Below are positions 26,431 through 35,447 of a stretch of 64,000 nucleotides of DNA, piece after piece. Both the position numbers and the translations under genes were made by a program. Source of the DNA: Pseudopedobacter sp035496935. GTDB taxonomy: Bacteria; Bacteroidota; Bacteroidia; Sphingobacteriales; Sphingobacteriaceae. Where the stretch lies: positions 372,001 through 436,000 of the forward strand of contig DATJED010000014.1 of the NCBI GenBank assembly GCA_035496935.1, in the 5' to 3' direction. The notes beneath the pieces were generated by a model that ran no database searches, was not told the DNA's origin, and saw only the letters and a list, made by a program, of their open reading frames with translations. The first letter of the stretch is position 1. Every line of letters starts with the position of its first letter.

Positions 26431-29400
26431 TTAAGTGGATTCCGTCTTGGCGTATTGTTCTAAAAACTCCGAAGGCTTTAATTTAAACTGATTAAAAAAG
26501 CATTTCGAAAAATAAGAGTGTGAGTTGAAACCCACCATAAATCCTATTTCTGAAATATTGTAATCATTAGTCAATAATAATTTGGCGGCGTGTTTTAACC
26601 GCACCAGCCTTATAAATTCGTTTGGCACATGACCTGATAATGCTTTCAGTTTTTTATGAAGGCTAGAGCGACTCATTGCAACTTCCTTGCTCAGTTCTTC
26701 CACCGAAAGTTGGGGATCCATTATCCTTTTCTCAATAATTTCAGTAATTTTTTCTAAAAACTTTTTGTCTTTGGTATTAGAAGTAAGCGAATCCGCATGA
26801 ATTAAAGGCTGGTTGGAAAACTTATCTTTCAGCCTTATCTGCGCATCCATCAGGTTTTTAATTACAGCCGTAACATGTTTCCATTTGAATGGTTTAGTGA
26901 TATATGCATCGGCACCGTTCTCTATCCCTGCAATCTCCGCTTCAGAATTTGCTCTAGCTGTTAAAAGTATCAGCGGGATATGGCTGTAATCAATGCTACT
27001 TTTAACTTCTTTACAGAGCTGTAACCCGTCCATATATGGCATCATCAAATCAGATAAAATTAAATCTACGTTCTGAGTTTTAAGCAGTTCTAAAGCTTCT
27101 AGGCCACTGTTTGCTGCAATTACTTTGTAACCTTCTTGGTAAAGGCTATCGCTATAAAATTCAATTAATGAAACATCGTCTTCTACCACCATAACACACA
27201 GTCTATCAGTGCTATCTTCGGCGTTATCCTCTATAACCGGAGCGAGCTCGTTGGGCGAGGTTTGTAAAGACACATTGCCTATTTCTTGAAAAGGAATGAT
27301 TACACTGAACACCGTATTAACGTTTTCTGTGCTTGCAACTTCTAGTTTACCGCCGTGTTTTTCTGCTAAGGATTTAGCGAGCGCAAGTCCTATTCCGGTG
27401 CCACCTAAATTAGTGTACTGGTGGCTTCCAGATGTTATTTTGAAAAATTTAGTATAGATATTTCCTAATTCAGAAATGGGGATCCCAATTCCATCGTCTT
27501 CTACCTTTACTCTAAAATATTGTTGTTTACTTTCATCCTCAAAAGGTTCTTCAATACTGATTTTTACTTTGGTTCTGGTAAACTTGAAAGCATTAATAAT
27601 CAGGTTACTGAAGATTTTTGTTAAAGCCTCCGGATCCGCTTGTATCAACAGCTTGCTCACCTTGGTATTCAAACTAAATTTCACCCCTCTTTGATACTGA
27701 ATAGCCGAGAACCGTGAATAAATCGAGTGCATTAAAAAAACTAAATCTACCTCCTCTTTATGAATTTCGTAGATATCACTTTCAATCCGCCTAAAATCTA
27801 ACAGCTGGTTTACTAGAGTGAGTAATCTGTTTGAATTTTCATCCATTAAATTCAATTGTTTTTGCACTTCAGGTTCCCATTTTTTGATTTCTAATAATTT
27901 CTCCAGTGGAGCCGTAATCAGCGAAAGGGGTGTCCTCACTTCGTGAGCCATTGCGGTAAAAAATTCTATCTTTTGGTTATAAAATTCCTTCTCCTTCTCC
28001 ACTTGTAACCGTTCTAACCTAATTTCATTTTTCTTACGCACTTTATTAGCTAAGTACCTTTTGATAAAGATGAAACTGGCAATTGCAAAGAGTATATAAA
28101 ATACGTAGGCAACATTTGTACGATAAAAAGGTGGCTTTACGGTGAGTTTTATACTTGAAATTGGTACATCCCAATTGTGTTCATCAGTAGATGCTTTAAC
28201 CTGAAAGATATAATCGCCCGGAGGTAAATTGGTAAAAGTTGCCTTGCGCTGATCACCAACATAATTCCAGCTCTTATCAAAACCGTCCAGATTATAGGCA
28301 TACAATATCTTTTTGGGTGCAGTGTAGCTTAAAGCAGCGTATTCAAAACTTATTACACTTTGATTGTATGCAACTTTTACCGATTCGGCATAACCAATGG
28401 GACTAGTTAACGGGCTGTTTTGATCGTTAACGGAAACATCTTTGTTGAAGAGCTGGAAGTTAGTAAATCCAACTTGAGTATTAATATTGGATGTAGTTAT
28501 GCTATCTGGATAAAAGGAATTAAAGCCTTTTATCCCGCCAAAATACAGTTTACCATCAAGGGCTTTATATGCCGCCGAGTAATTAAACTGTCTGCTTTGC
28601 AGGTAATCCCAATTGGTATAATGCTTTACGGTATTGTTAGAGGGCTTGTAACTGTACAAACCATCATTAGTTGACATCCATAAAATTTGTCTATTATCCT
28701 GGAGTATACCATAAATTACATTAGCTCTGATAGCTGAATTTGATCCAAAAACAGAAAATTTACGCGTACGCAAATCCAGTTTATTTAAACCTCCGCCATC
28801 GGTACCTATCCATAAATTTCCTTTGTGATCATCCAACATGCTAATGACTTTGTTAGAACTTATGGAACCAGATTTCCCATCTGCGTAATAACGGGACCAC
28901 TCGTCAGTGTCTCTATTGTGCACAATGATACCAGAGTCATAGGTACCATACCACATATTGTGAGCACCGTCCTCGTAAATGCTATAGATACAGTTTACGG
29001 CTAATCCCATTTCCTTGATTCTTGTAAAATCGTCTGTTTCTTTGTTATATCGATTTAATCCTTTTACCGTTCCTACAAGAATATTTCCCTCGGCATCTTG
29101 AAAGATAGAATAAATGGAGTTGTTACTTATTGATTTAGGGTTTTTGGGATCATTACGGTATTGGCTCATCTTCCCGGTTTTCGGATGGTAGATATTTAGT
29201 CCGCCAGTAAATGTCCCTATCCAGATATTACCGTCTCTATCTTTAAAAAGTGTATGGATGTTATGATAAGAAAGTTTTTGCTGTTTTGCCTCGAAGGGAT
29301 AATGTTTGAAAGTACGATCTATTGAATTAAAATAATTAAGCCCACCGTCTTCTGTACCTATCCAAAAATATCCTGGTTTATCTTCCAAAAAACTACTAAC

Positions 29401-30480
29401 GGCACTTCCCTGCAAGGATTTAGGGTCTTCAGTTGGGTAATACAGCTCAAACTCAGACCCGTTCTCTTGAAAGTAGTTTGCACCGCCAAAAAACGTCCCG
29501 ACCCAAATTCCTCCTTCGCGATCACGAAAGATCGAATAAACTGCATTGTCACTAATACTTAAAGGATCACTAATTTGATTTGTAAATGCTTTGAACTCGC
29601 CACTAGCAATATCAAGCACATTTAACCCTTTTTCAGTTCCTACGTAAAGTTTATTTCGGCTAGGCTGGTGGATGGAACGTACAATATCATCATTGATGGA
29701 ATTCGTACTCTTCTTATAAACCCGAAAACTGTCGTCCTTCCGGTTGTAAAAATTTAATCCCCCGGTGAGTGTACCTACCCAAACGTTTCCATCCAAATCG
29801 GGGTAAACGGTTAGAACAAAATTATTGCTTAAACCAGAGTTATCTGTTCTAAAATTTTTAAAAGTAAAGTTTGAGGTGTTCAGTTTACTTAAGCCGTTAC
29901 CAAATGTGCCTATCCATAAATCTCCGGATTTATCCAAAGCAAGTTTTCGGATTTGGTTTGAACCTAAGCCCGTGTTTTGATTAGTGGCTCTAAAGTTTCG
30001 TAACTTATTGGTTTTGGGATCGTAGCGGTATAATCCATTGGTTTTGGTCGCAATCCAAACAACGCCTTTCTTATCTTTCACAATGTCGAAAACAACGTTA
30101 TTCTTAAGTGGCCCAAAATCCTTAAAAATTTCTTTCTTAAGGTTTAAAATAGAAATACCCGACTCAGTACCTATCCAAAAGGTTTTATCATCAAATTTTA
30201 GAATGCTGTGTATAAAGTTATCGCCAAGCGAATTTTTGTTTTGCTCATCAAACTGGTAAGATTTAAACTGATAACCATCAAACCTGCACAAACCATTTTT
30301 AGTACCAAACCACATATAGCCTTGATCGTCCTGAATGATGGACCAAACGGTATTGGAACGCATACCATCAGCTACAGAATAGTTCCTGAAAACAATTTGT
30401 TGTTGACCTTTACTTACAAAAGTTAAGCAGCAAAGTATTAACAGTAAAAAATATCTTTTTTGTTTAAGGTTTATAAACAT
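26431..30480 (-). CDS. Hybrid two-component sensor/regulator (HTCS) of the PUL
   Basis: A 1349-residue one-protein two-component system. A signal peptide is followed by two beta-propellers of WIGT-type repeats (about 30-690; many copies of GNIWIGTFTGGLN-like blades), a Y_Y_Y domain (about 695-780) and one membrane segment (about 785-807). Inside come HisKA with H846 in MAHEVRTPLSL, HATPase with GTGIGLALAKSL, a receiver domain with D1144 in LILSDLMMPYMDG, and a C-terminal AraC-type helix-turn-helix (about 1245-1349). In this family the periplasmic propeller binds an oligosaccharide released by the locus and the AraC domain activates its operons. It lies inside the operon it probably controls, 17 nt after a sulfatase gene, giving positive feedback. 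All catalytic motifs look intact. Confidence 0.96.
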   Translation of the reverse strand: MFINLKQKRYFLLLILCCLTFVSKGQQQIVFRNYSVADGMRSNTVWSIIQDDQGYMWFGTKNGLCRFDGYQFKSYQFDEQNKNSLGDNFIHSILKFDDKTFWIGTESGISILNLKKEIFKDFGPLKNNVVFDIVKDKKGVVWIATKTNGLYRYDPKTNKLRNFRATNQNTGLGSNQIRKLALDKSGDLWIGTFGNGLSKLNTSNFTFKNFRTDNSGLSNNFVLTVYPDLDGNVWVGTLTGGLNFYNRKDDSFRVYKKSTNSINDDIVRSIHQPSRNKLYVGTEKGLNVLDIASGEFKAFTNQISDPLSISDNAVYSIFRDREGGIWVGTFFGGANYFQENGSEFELYYPTEDPKSLQGSAVSSFLEDKPGYFWIGTEDGGLNYFNSIDRTFKHYPFEAKQQKLSYHNIHTLFKDRDGNIWIGTFTGGLNIYHPKTGKMSQYRNDPKNPKSISNNSIYSIFQDAEGNILVGTVKGLNRYNKETDDFTRIKEMGLAVNCIYSIYEDGAHNMWYGTYDSGIIVHNRDTDEWSRYYADGKSGSISSNKVISMLDDHKGNLWIGTDGGGLNKLDLRTRKFSVFGSNSAIRANVIYGILQDNRQILWMSTNDGLYSYKPSNNTVKHYTNWDYLQSRQFNYSAAYKALDGKLYFGGIKGFNSFYPDSITTSNINTQVGFTNFQLFNKDVSVNDQNSPLTSPIGYAESVKVAYNQSVISFEYAALSYTAPKKILYAYNLDGFDKSWNYVGDQRKATFTNLPPGDYIFQVKASTDEHNWDVPISSIKLTVKPPFYRTNVAYVFYILFAIASFIFIKRYLANKVRKKNEIRLERLQVEKEKEFYNQKIEFFTAMAHEVRTPLSLITAPLEKLLEIKKWEPEVQKQLNLMDENSNRLLTLVNQLLDFRRIESDIYEIHKEEVDLVFLMHSIYSRFSAIQYQRGVKFSLNTKVSKLLIQADPEALTKIFSNLIINAFKFTRTKVKISIEEPFEDESKQQYFRVKVEDDGIGIPISELGNIYTKFFKITSGSHQYTNLGGTGIGLALAKSLAEKHGGKLEVASTENVNTVFSVIIPFQEIGNVSLQTSPNELAPVIEDNAEDSTDRLCVMVVEDDVSLIEFYSDSLYQEGYKVIAANSGLEALELLKTQNVDLILSDLMMPYMDGLQLCKEVKSSIDYSHIPLILLTARANSEAEIAGIENGADAYITKPFKWKHVTAVIKNLMDAQIRLKDKFSNQPLIHADSLTSNTKDKKFLEKITEIIEKRIMDPQLSVEELSKEVAMSRSSLHKKLKALSGHVPNEFIRLVRLKHAAKLLLTNDYNISEIGFMVGFNSHSYFSKCFFNQFKLKPSEFLEQYAKTEST

Positions 30481-30497
30481 TCAGCAAAATTTACAAA

Positions 30498-31925
30498 TTA
30501 TTCATCCGTTTTTCTCGGTGGGCTTTTTTTATTAATCACCGGAGTTTCTGCATTGACTTCATTTCTCCAACTGTTAAGCAATTTCTGCAATTCAATAGTT
30601 TTCTGAGGTAGTTCATGTGCAAGGTTGTGTTTTTCGCTCACATCATCTTTTAAGTTATAAAGTTCTAAACGTTTGTTTTTGTAAAACTCTATTAATTTAT
30701 AATCTCCTTTTCTAACGGCGCTGCTCATTCTATTTACCCATTTCCCGGTTTCTGATGGATAATGCCAAAACAAAGCATTTCGGTTTAAGCTATTTCCACC
30801 CAGCCACAGTGGAAGTAAGCTAACCCCGTCTATTACGCCTTTTCCCTTAAGTTTAGCCCCAGCTACTGCTGCAAATGTAGGATAGAAATCTATACTGCTT
30901 ACGGGCATATCATTTACCGAACCTGCTTTTATTTTTTTAGGCCAACGTACTAATAATGGCTCTCTGATTCCGCCTTCGTACAGCCAAGATTTATGTGATC
31001 TTAAAGAACCGTTATTCGCAACTTTATATGCGCCACCATTATCAGAGAAAAATATTAAAATAGTATTTTCATCGAGGTTGTTTTTCTTTAGTGTTTCCAT
31101 GATTTGCCCTACGCCATCATCAATACGCTCAAGCATTGCTGCCAAATAAGGATTATCCAGATGCTGAGCTTCATGTCTGACATTAGCTTTACCATAAACT
31201 TTTTCGGCAGAGCCTTCACCATACTTTTTGTCGAACTTACTTTTATATTTATTGACCACACCTTCTGGTGCATCTAACTTTGTATGTACACCGTAGTAAG
31301 TAAGATAAAGAAAAAAAGGTTTTGTTTTATTGTGTTCAATATATTGGCAAGCCTCTTCACTTTGGCGATCTGTTAAGTATTCGTTTGTTTTGCCTTCTGA
31401 GAATGTATTGATTTTATTATAAGGAAAAACGTAATCTCCATCTGCAATATATTTAGTTTCTGAACCTATTACCTCATCAAAACCATGCGCCTTTGGACCA
31501 CCCTTATTAGTGTTAAAATCAGTATCTAAATGCCATTTACCTACAATTCCGGTATGGTAACCAACCTGACTTAAAACTTCATTAATTGTAAAATATTTAG
31601 CCGGATCCAACCATCTCTCGGTATGTTCTGGTAAAAAATCTGTAATTCCAACTCTAGCCGGATATTGTCCGGTTATTACACTTGCCCTAGTAGGTGAGCA
31701 GATTGGAGCAGCGGCATAGGCCTGAGTAAAACGCATACCCTGGGTTGCGAGCTTGTCAAGATTTGGAGTTTCGTTAAAACTATTCCCATAGCTTCCTAAC
31801 TCTCCGTAGCCGAGGTCGTCCGCCATAATAAAAACGATATTTGGCTTTTTGCTTTGTGCAAAAAGAAATAAAGGCATCGTTATGATGCAAAAGCTATATA
31901 AAATTTTCAAACGTTTGCTTTTCAC
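30498..31925 (-). CDS. Type I sulfatase (family S1), motif CSPTR
   Basis: A 475-residue secreted sulfatase. The signal peptide ends at LFLFAQ. D35/D36 in IMADDLGYGELGSYG, C76 in APICSPTRASVITGQYPAR and VGKWHLDTDF (Asp in place of the final Gly) are present, with FFSDNGGAYK distally. The downstream NEGVTDFLPEH-type loop (here ITDFLPEHTERW) and the short C-terminal subdomain with ELYNLKDDVSEKHNLA are shared with the sulfatase at 49877-51283, so the two are probably close relatives within one subfamily. It lies 17 nt upstream of the HTCS gene and 14 nt downstream of the NPP-type gene. Confidence 0.92.
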   Translation of the reverse strand: MKSKRLKILYSFCIITMPLFLFAQSKKPNIVFIMADDLGYGELGSYGNSFNETPNLDKLATQGMRFTQAYAAAPICSPTRASVITGQYPARVGITDFLPEHTERWLDPAKYFTINEVLSQVGYHTGIVGKWHLDTDFNTNKGGPKAHGFDEVIGSETKYIADGDYVFPYNKINTFSEGKTNEYLTDRQSEEACQYIEHNKTKPFFLYLTYYGVHTKLDAPEGVVNKYKSKFDKKYGEGSAEKVYGKANVRHEAQHLDNPYLAAMLERIDDGVGQIMETLKKNNLDENTILIFFSDNGGAYKVANNGSLRSHKSWLYEGGIREPLLVRWPKKIKAGSVNDMPVSSIDFYPTFAAVAGAKLKGKGVIDGVSLLPLWLGGNSLNRNALFWHYPSETGKWVNRMSSAVRKGDYKLIEFYKNKRLELYNLKDDVSEKHNLAHELPQKTIELQKLLNSWRNEVNAETPVINKKSPPRKTDE

Positions 31926-31939
31926 TTATCTAAAATGTT

Positions 31940-33247
31940 TTATTTTAACAGGATATTTGGAAAAAGCTTCCCATCTTTTGCCTTAAAAGGCAGTTCTAAA
32001 ATATCAGTTATCAACGGCGCAATGTCTTTTATCCCTAAACCAAAAACTTCTTTATGACTGGCAACACCTGCCCCATTGATTATGAAACCTGTCTTAATTT
32101 CGTTAAAATCAGGAAAATAGCCATGATTTCCTCCACCTTTAATATCGACTAACAGCTCGCCTTTATTCCCGGGCTTACCTATTACGCCTTTGTTAAAAGC
32201 CAATGCTAATGAAGCTGACGGGTCTGCCCCTATTGCGTCTAATTGTTTACGATCAATTATTTTAAAGACTTTTTGATCTTCGGGTAACTCATTAAGCATT
32301 TTAACGATAGAGGGAACTACCTTTTTATCCTTCACATACAAAAAAGCAGACCCGCCGGGCGTAATAAATTTAGCTTGGGCTGTTTTATTTTCTAGTAAAT
32401 TCATTTTAGCCAACAATACATTTGGAGAAAAAGCTTTTTCATCATCAGCAAAACCATGGTCACCCGTTATGATAATGGTGGTGTTTGCTCTCATCTTTTC
32501 ATTTTCTAAAACCGTTAATAACCTGCCAATCTCTTTATCAATTAATGCAACTGCATTATGGGCTTGCTTTGATTCTCTGCCGTTCGTATGTTGGTAATGG
32601 TCTGCACCTACAAAATGGACCGCCATTAAATTTGGTTTATGTTTGCTTAAAATGAATGCAGACATATCGCCGATTGTATGGTCTATTTTTGGATACTTGA
32701 ATTCGTCGTCATTCCCCGAAATAACTCCACTGTTGAGCATCTCATCTATAAGGTTTGTAGGGGTAACTAAAGGTTTGGTTACACTTAGTTGATCTGATTT
32801 ATCATCGGCATCCGCTCGTTTAACTGGGAAATTCCACGTGATAGGCGCACCAACTGTAACTGGCCACATTACAGAACCAGTGGTTAACCCGGCCTCTTTA
32901 CACGCATCCCATAATGTTTTTGTTTTGATTAAACTCGATTCCCAATACCAACGACCATTTGGCGCTCCTCTTGGTGCGTTGTAAAACACACCGTGACTTG
33001 CGGGGTAAGCACCCGTGATTATAGTGGTGTGGGAAGGATAGGTAACAGACGGAAATATGCTGTTGATTCCGTTGGCATAAACCCCTGTTTCCATTAAATT
33101 CCTCATATTTGGGGTGTCCCAACCTTTCTCTAAATAAAACTCTGGTCTTAACCCATCAATACTAATGAGTAATACATGTTTGGTTTCTTGTGCATAAAGC
33201 TGGAGCGTTAAAAAAGCTGAAACAAGTAGAAGGAGTGTCTTTTTCAT
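31940..33247 (-). CDS. Ectonucleotide pyrophosphatase/phosphodiesterase (NPP) family protein
   Basis: A secreted alkaline-phosphatase-superfamily enzyme of 435 residues. I place the start at ATG 33247, because the longer frame from 33289 overlaps the upstream gene and only the later start gives a clean signal peptide (MKKTLLLLVSAFLTLQLYAQ). Metal ligand D31 sits in SIDGLRPEF. The nucleophile is T69 in FPSVTYPSHTTIITG, the Thr-type site of NPP enzymes rather than the Cys of sulfatases. HTNGRE and TGDHGFAD supply further zinc ligands. NPP enzymes hydrolyse phosphodiester or pyrophosphate bonds; bacterial members also include phosphatases and sterol/lipid-acting forms. Its place among sulfatases suggests removal of a phosphate-type substituent from the glycan. 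Only 4 nt separate it from the upstream sulfatase. Confidence 0.85.
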   Translation of the reverse strand: MKKTLLLLVSAFLTLQLYAQETKHVLLISIDGLRPEFYLEKGWDTPNMRNLMETGVYANGINSIFPSVTYPSHTTIITGAYPASHGVFYNAPRGAPNGRWYWESSLIKTKTLWDACKEAGLTTGSVMWPVTVGAPITWNFPVKRADADDKSDQLSVTKPLVTPTNLIDEMLNSGVISGNDDEFKYPKIDHTIGDMSAFILSKHKPNLMAVHFVGADHYQHTNGRESKQAHNAVALIDKEIGRLLTVLENEKMRANTTIIITGDHGFADDEKAFSPNVLLAKMNLLENKTAQAKFITPGGSAFLYVKDKKVVPSIVKMLNELPEDQKVFKIIDRKQLDAIGADPSASLALAFNKGVIGKPGNKGELLVDIKGGGNHGYFPDFNEIKTGFIINGAGVASHKEVFGLGIKDIAPLITDILELPFKAKDGKLFPNILLK

Positions 33248-33251
33248 GATG

Positions 33252-35327
33252 TTATTTTCTTTTAATTGGTGTAAGCTTGATCTGATCAACCCAAATTTGT
33301 TCGCCCTCTTTCATCTCACCAAAATAAAGTGATAAGCGATAGTTCCCATTTTTAGGCACAACCAATGAAGTAAACTGATTTTGTTTAGCCGAATTATTCA
33401 CTTCCACCTTTTGATTGATTATTTCTTCATCGTTTGCCTGCAAGTTCTCTAACCGTAAATAAAACTTTGAACTTTGGTTTGAAACTGCGGTTAAAGCTAA
33501 AGTAAACTGCTCACCTTTATTGGCTTTAAATCCCCAATTCAAAGAAAGATTTTCCGGCTTTTGACCCTGCTTAAGCATGCTAACCACTAAGGAATTTTTA
33601 CCATCCAATTTACCAGAATTGTCCACCTTCACATCGGCTTTGGTGGCTCCGGATTTTTTTACATTCCAACCAGCAAGATTATCGTTAAAATCTCCATTTA
33701 ATTGTCTTTTATAATCTGCCATACGCACATTGTATTCGCGGGTATCCATCGGAAAAACTTTAACTTTTTCTCCCCAAACATGCCACCTGTCGTACATTTC
33801 CTTAACTCTTTCTGGATATTTTTTTGAAAGATCATTTAGCTCAGTTGGGTCTTCTGCTAGATTGTACAGCCTTAAACTTTTTTTATCAAATTCATGATCT
33901 TGTTCAGTTTTTGCCACTAATTTAAACTTCCCGTCTCTAAGCGCAATATTGGCTTCATGTTCCCAAAAAATAGCGCCTCTATCTTTGGAAATCCCCTTAA
34001 AGCTGTGGGCTAAACTTTTTCCTGCTAACGGGGTGATGGTATTTCCCTTAAAATTTTCAGGGCATTTAGCACCAGCTACATCCAAACAGGTAGCCATAAT
34101 GTCTATTACATGACCATAATCACTAACCCATGAATTGTTTAAATTTTTGTTAATTCCGTTTGGCCAATGCACAATTAAAGGGGATGCAATACCGCCTTCA
34201 TAGGTAAAATGCTTATATTCTTTAAAAGGAGTACTGCTTACATTTGCCCAGTTGATGCGGTAGCTTTCAAAAGTATTTGCGGTACCATCTACTAATTTAC
34301 TTTCGCCACTATTAATAAATTCAGCACAAGCCCCATTATCGCTTAAAAAGAAAATAAGCGTGTTTTCTAATTGACCAGTTGCTTTTAACTGATTGATGAT
34401 ACGCCCAATTCCTTGATCCATATTATCAATCTGAGCTGCGTAAATAGCCATCCGCATAGCCATTTCATCTTTTTCGCTTTCTGGAATGTCTGACCAATTG
34501 GGAATCTCGGCATCACGCTCCGTTAGTTTTGCGCTTGCATCAAACAATCCCAAAGATTTTTGTCTTTTAAAACGAGCGTTCCTAATAGCGTCCCATCCAA
34601 CTTTATACACTTCTTTATACTTGTCAATATCTTTTTGCAAAGCGTGAAGTGGCCAATGTGGCGCAGTGTACGCAACGTACATAAAGAACGGATTGTCTTT
34701 TTTAGCTTCATGGTGTTCTGCAATATATCGTACTGTTGTATCGCTTATAGCATCTGTTAAGTAAAAATTATTGGGCGCTTTGTATTGCTTGTTGTCACTG
34801 TAAAGTGTTGGCGTAAAATAATTCGCTCCTCCTGGTATAATCCCGAAATACCTATCAAACCCTCTTTGCTTCGGCCAGTTCTCTGTTACTCTCCCCGCTA
34901 TTTTTCTTTCATTGGTTAGGTGCCATTTACCAGTCATATAAGTACTGTAACCAGCCGTTTTCATTACTTCGGCAATGGTTACACTTGTGTTGTTTAAGTT
35001 GCCTTGGTACTCGGGCGTACCTAAATCGGCAGCGGCCATCCATCCCATTCCCGCCTGGTGAGGATAGAGACCCGTCATTAAGGACGCTCTAGTTGGGCAG
35101 CACCTTGCAGCGTTGTAAAATTGTTTAAATTTTAATCCATCATTGGCAAGTATATCTAAATTTGGAGTTTGCACCTCGCCACCGTAACTAGCAATATCTG
35201 AAAAGCCCAAATCATCAGCCAGGATAAGTACGATATTAGGCTTTTTAGGTTGTTGCCCAAAAACGTACAAACTAGCGCACATTAAAAAAACAAAACTAAA
35301 AGACGCCTTAAACCTAAAAATTTTCAT
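33252..35327 (-). CDS. Type I sulfatase (family S1) with C-terminal carbohydrate-binding-like domain
   Basis: A 691-residue secreted protein, about 150 residues longer than a usual sulfatase. The sulfatase part has DD in ILADDLGFSDI, C76 in AARCCPTRASLMTG (the motif is CCPTR, so a second Cys adjoins the modified one), TGKWHLTNE and FLSDNGACAE. After DTREYNVRMADYKR, from about 553 on, there is a new beta-rich domain (LNGDFNDNLAGWNV ... KLDGKNSLVVSML ... FYLRLENLQ ... YRLSLYFGEMKEGEQIWVDQIKL). Its pattern of GDF-x-GW and a final IWVDQIKL strand is that of CBM4/9-like jelly rolls. This would tether the enzyme to a polymer rather than small oligosaccharides. It is followed 4 nt on by the NPP gene and preceded by a 120-bp gap with hairpins. 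Confidence 0.88.
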   Translation of the reverse strand: MKIFRFKASFSFVFLMCASLYVFGQQPKKPNIVLILADDLGFSDIASYGGEVQTPNLDILANDGLKFKQFYNAARCCPTRASLMTGLYPHQAGMGWMAAADLGTPEYQGNLNNTSVTIAEVMKTAGYSTYMTGKWHLTNERKIAGRVTENWPKQRGFDRYFGIIPGGANYFTPTLYSDNKQYKAPNNFYLTDAISDTTVRYIAEHHEAKKDNPFFMYVAYTAPHWPLHALQKDIDKYKEVYKVGWDAIRNARFKRQKSLGLFDASAKLTERDAEIPNWSDIPESEKDEMAMRMAIYAAQIDNMDQGIGRIINQLKATGQLENTLIFFLSDNGACAEFINSGESKLVDGTANTFESYRINWANVSSTPFKEYKHFTYEGGIASPLIVHWPNGINKNLNNSWVSDYGHVIDIMATCLDVAGAKCPENFKGNTITPLAGKSLAHSFKGISKDRGAIFWEHEANIALRDGKFKLVAKTEQDHEFDKKSLRLYNLAEDPTELNDLSKKYPERVKEMYDRWHVWGEKVKVFPMDTREYNVRMADYKRQLNGDFNDNLAGWNVKKSGATKADVKVDNSGKLDGKNSLVVSMLKQGQKPENLSLNWGFKANKGEQFTLALTAVSNQSSKFYLRLENLQANDEEIINQKVEVNNSAKQNQFTSLVVPKNGNYRLSLYFGEMKEGEQIWVDQIKLTPIKRK

Positions 35328-35344
35328 GAATTGAATTATAATTG

Positions 35345-35430
35345 GTATCCAGCAATTGCCACTGCTGGATACACAAAACTAGATTATTACCAATTGTACT
35401 ACTAACAAATTTGTTGACAAACTTGGTAAT
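35345..35430 (-). other. Cluster of three dyad elements in an operon gap
   Basis: The 120-bp gap between the NPP2 stop and the next sulfatase start holds three inverted repeats. GTATCCAGCA/TGCTGGATAC (35345-35354 and 35363-35372) has a 10-bp stem and 8-nt loop. ATTACCAA/TTGGTAAT (35386-35393 and 35423-35430) encloses the 12-bp palindrome AACAAATTTGTT (35404-35415). They could attenuate or process the long message and set different levels upstream and downstream. Confidence 0.5.
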
Positions 35431-35447
35431 TATGTGGTTTAACACGG

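Noticed and set aside
31940..33289. Longer start for the first NPP gene at 33289
   Set aside because: It would overlap the upstream sulfatase and put a polar 14-residue stretch before the signal peptide; ATG 33247 gives a clean leader.
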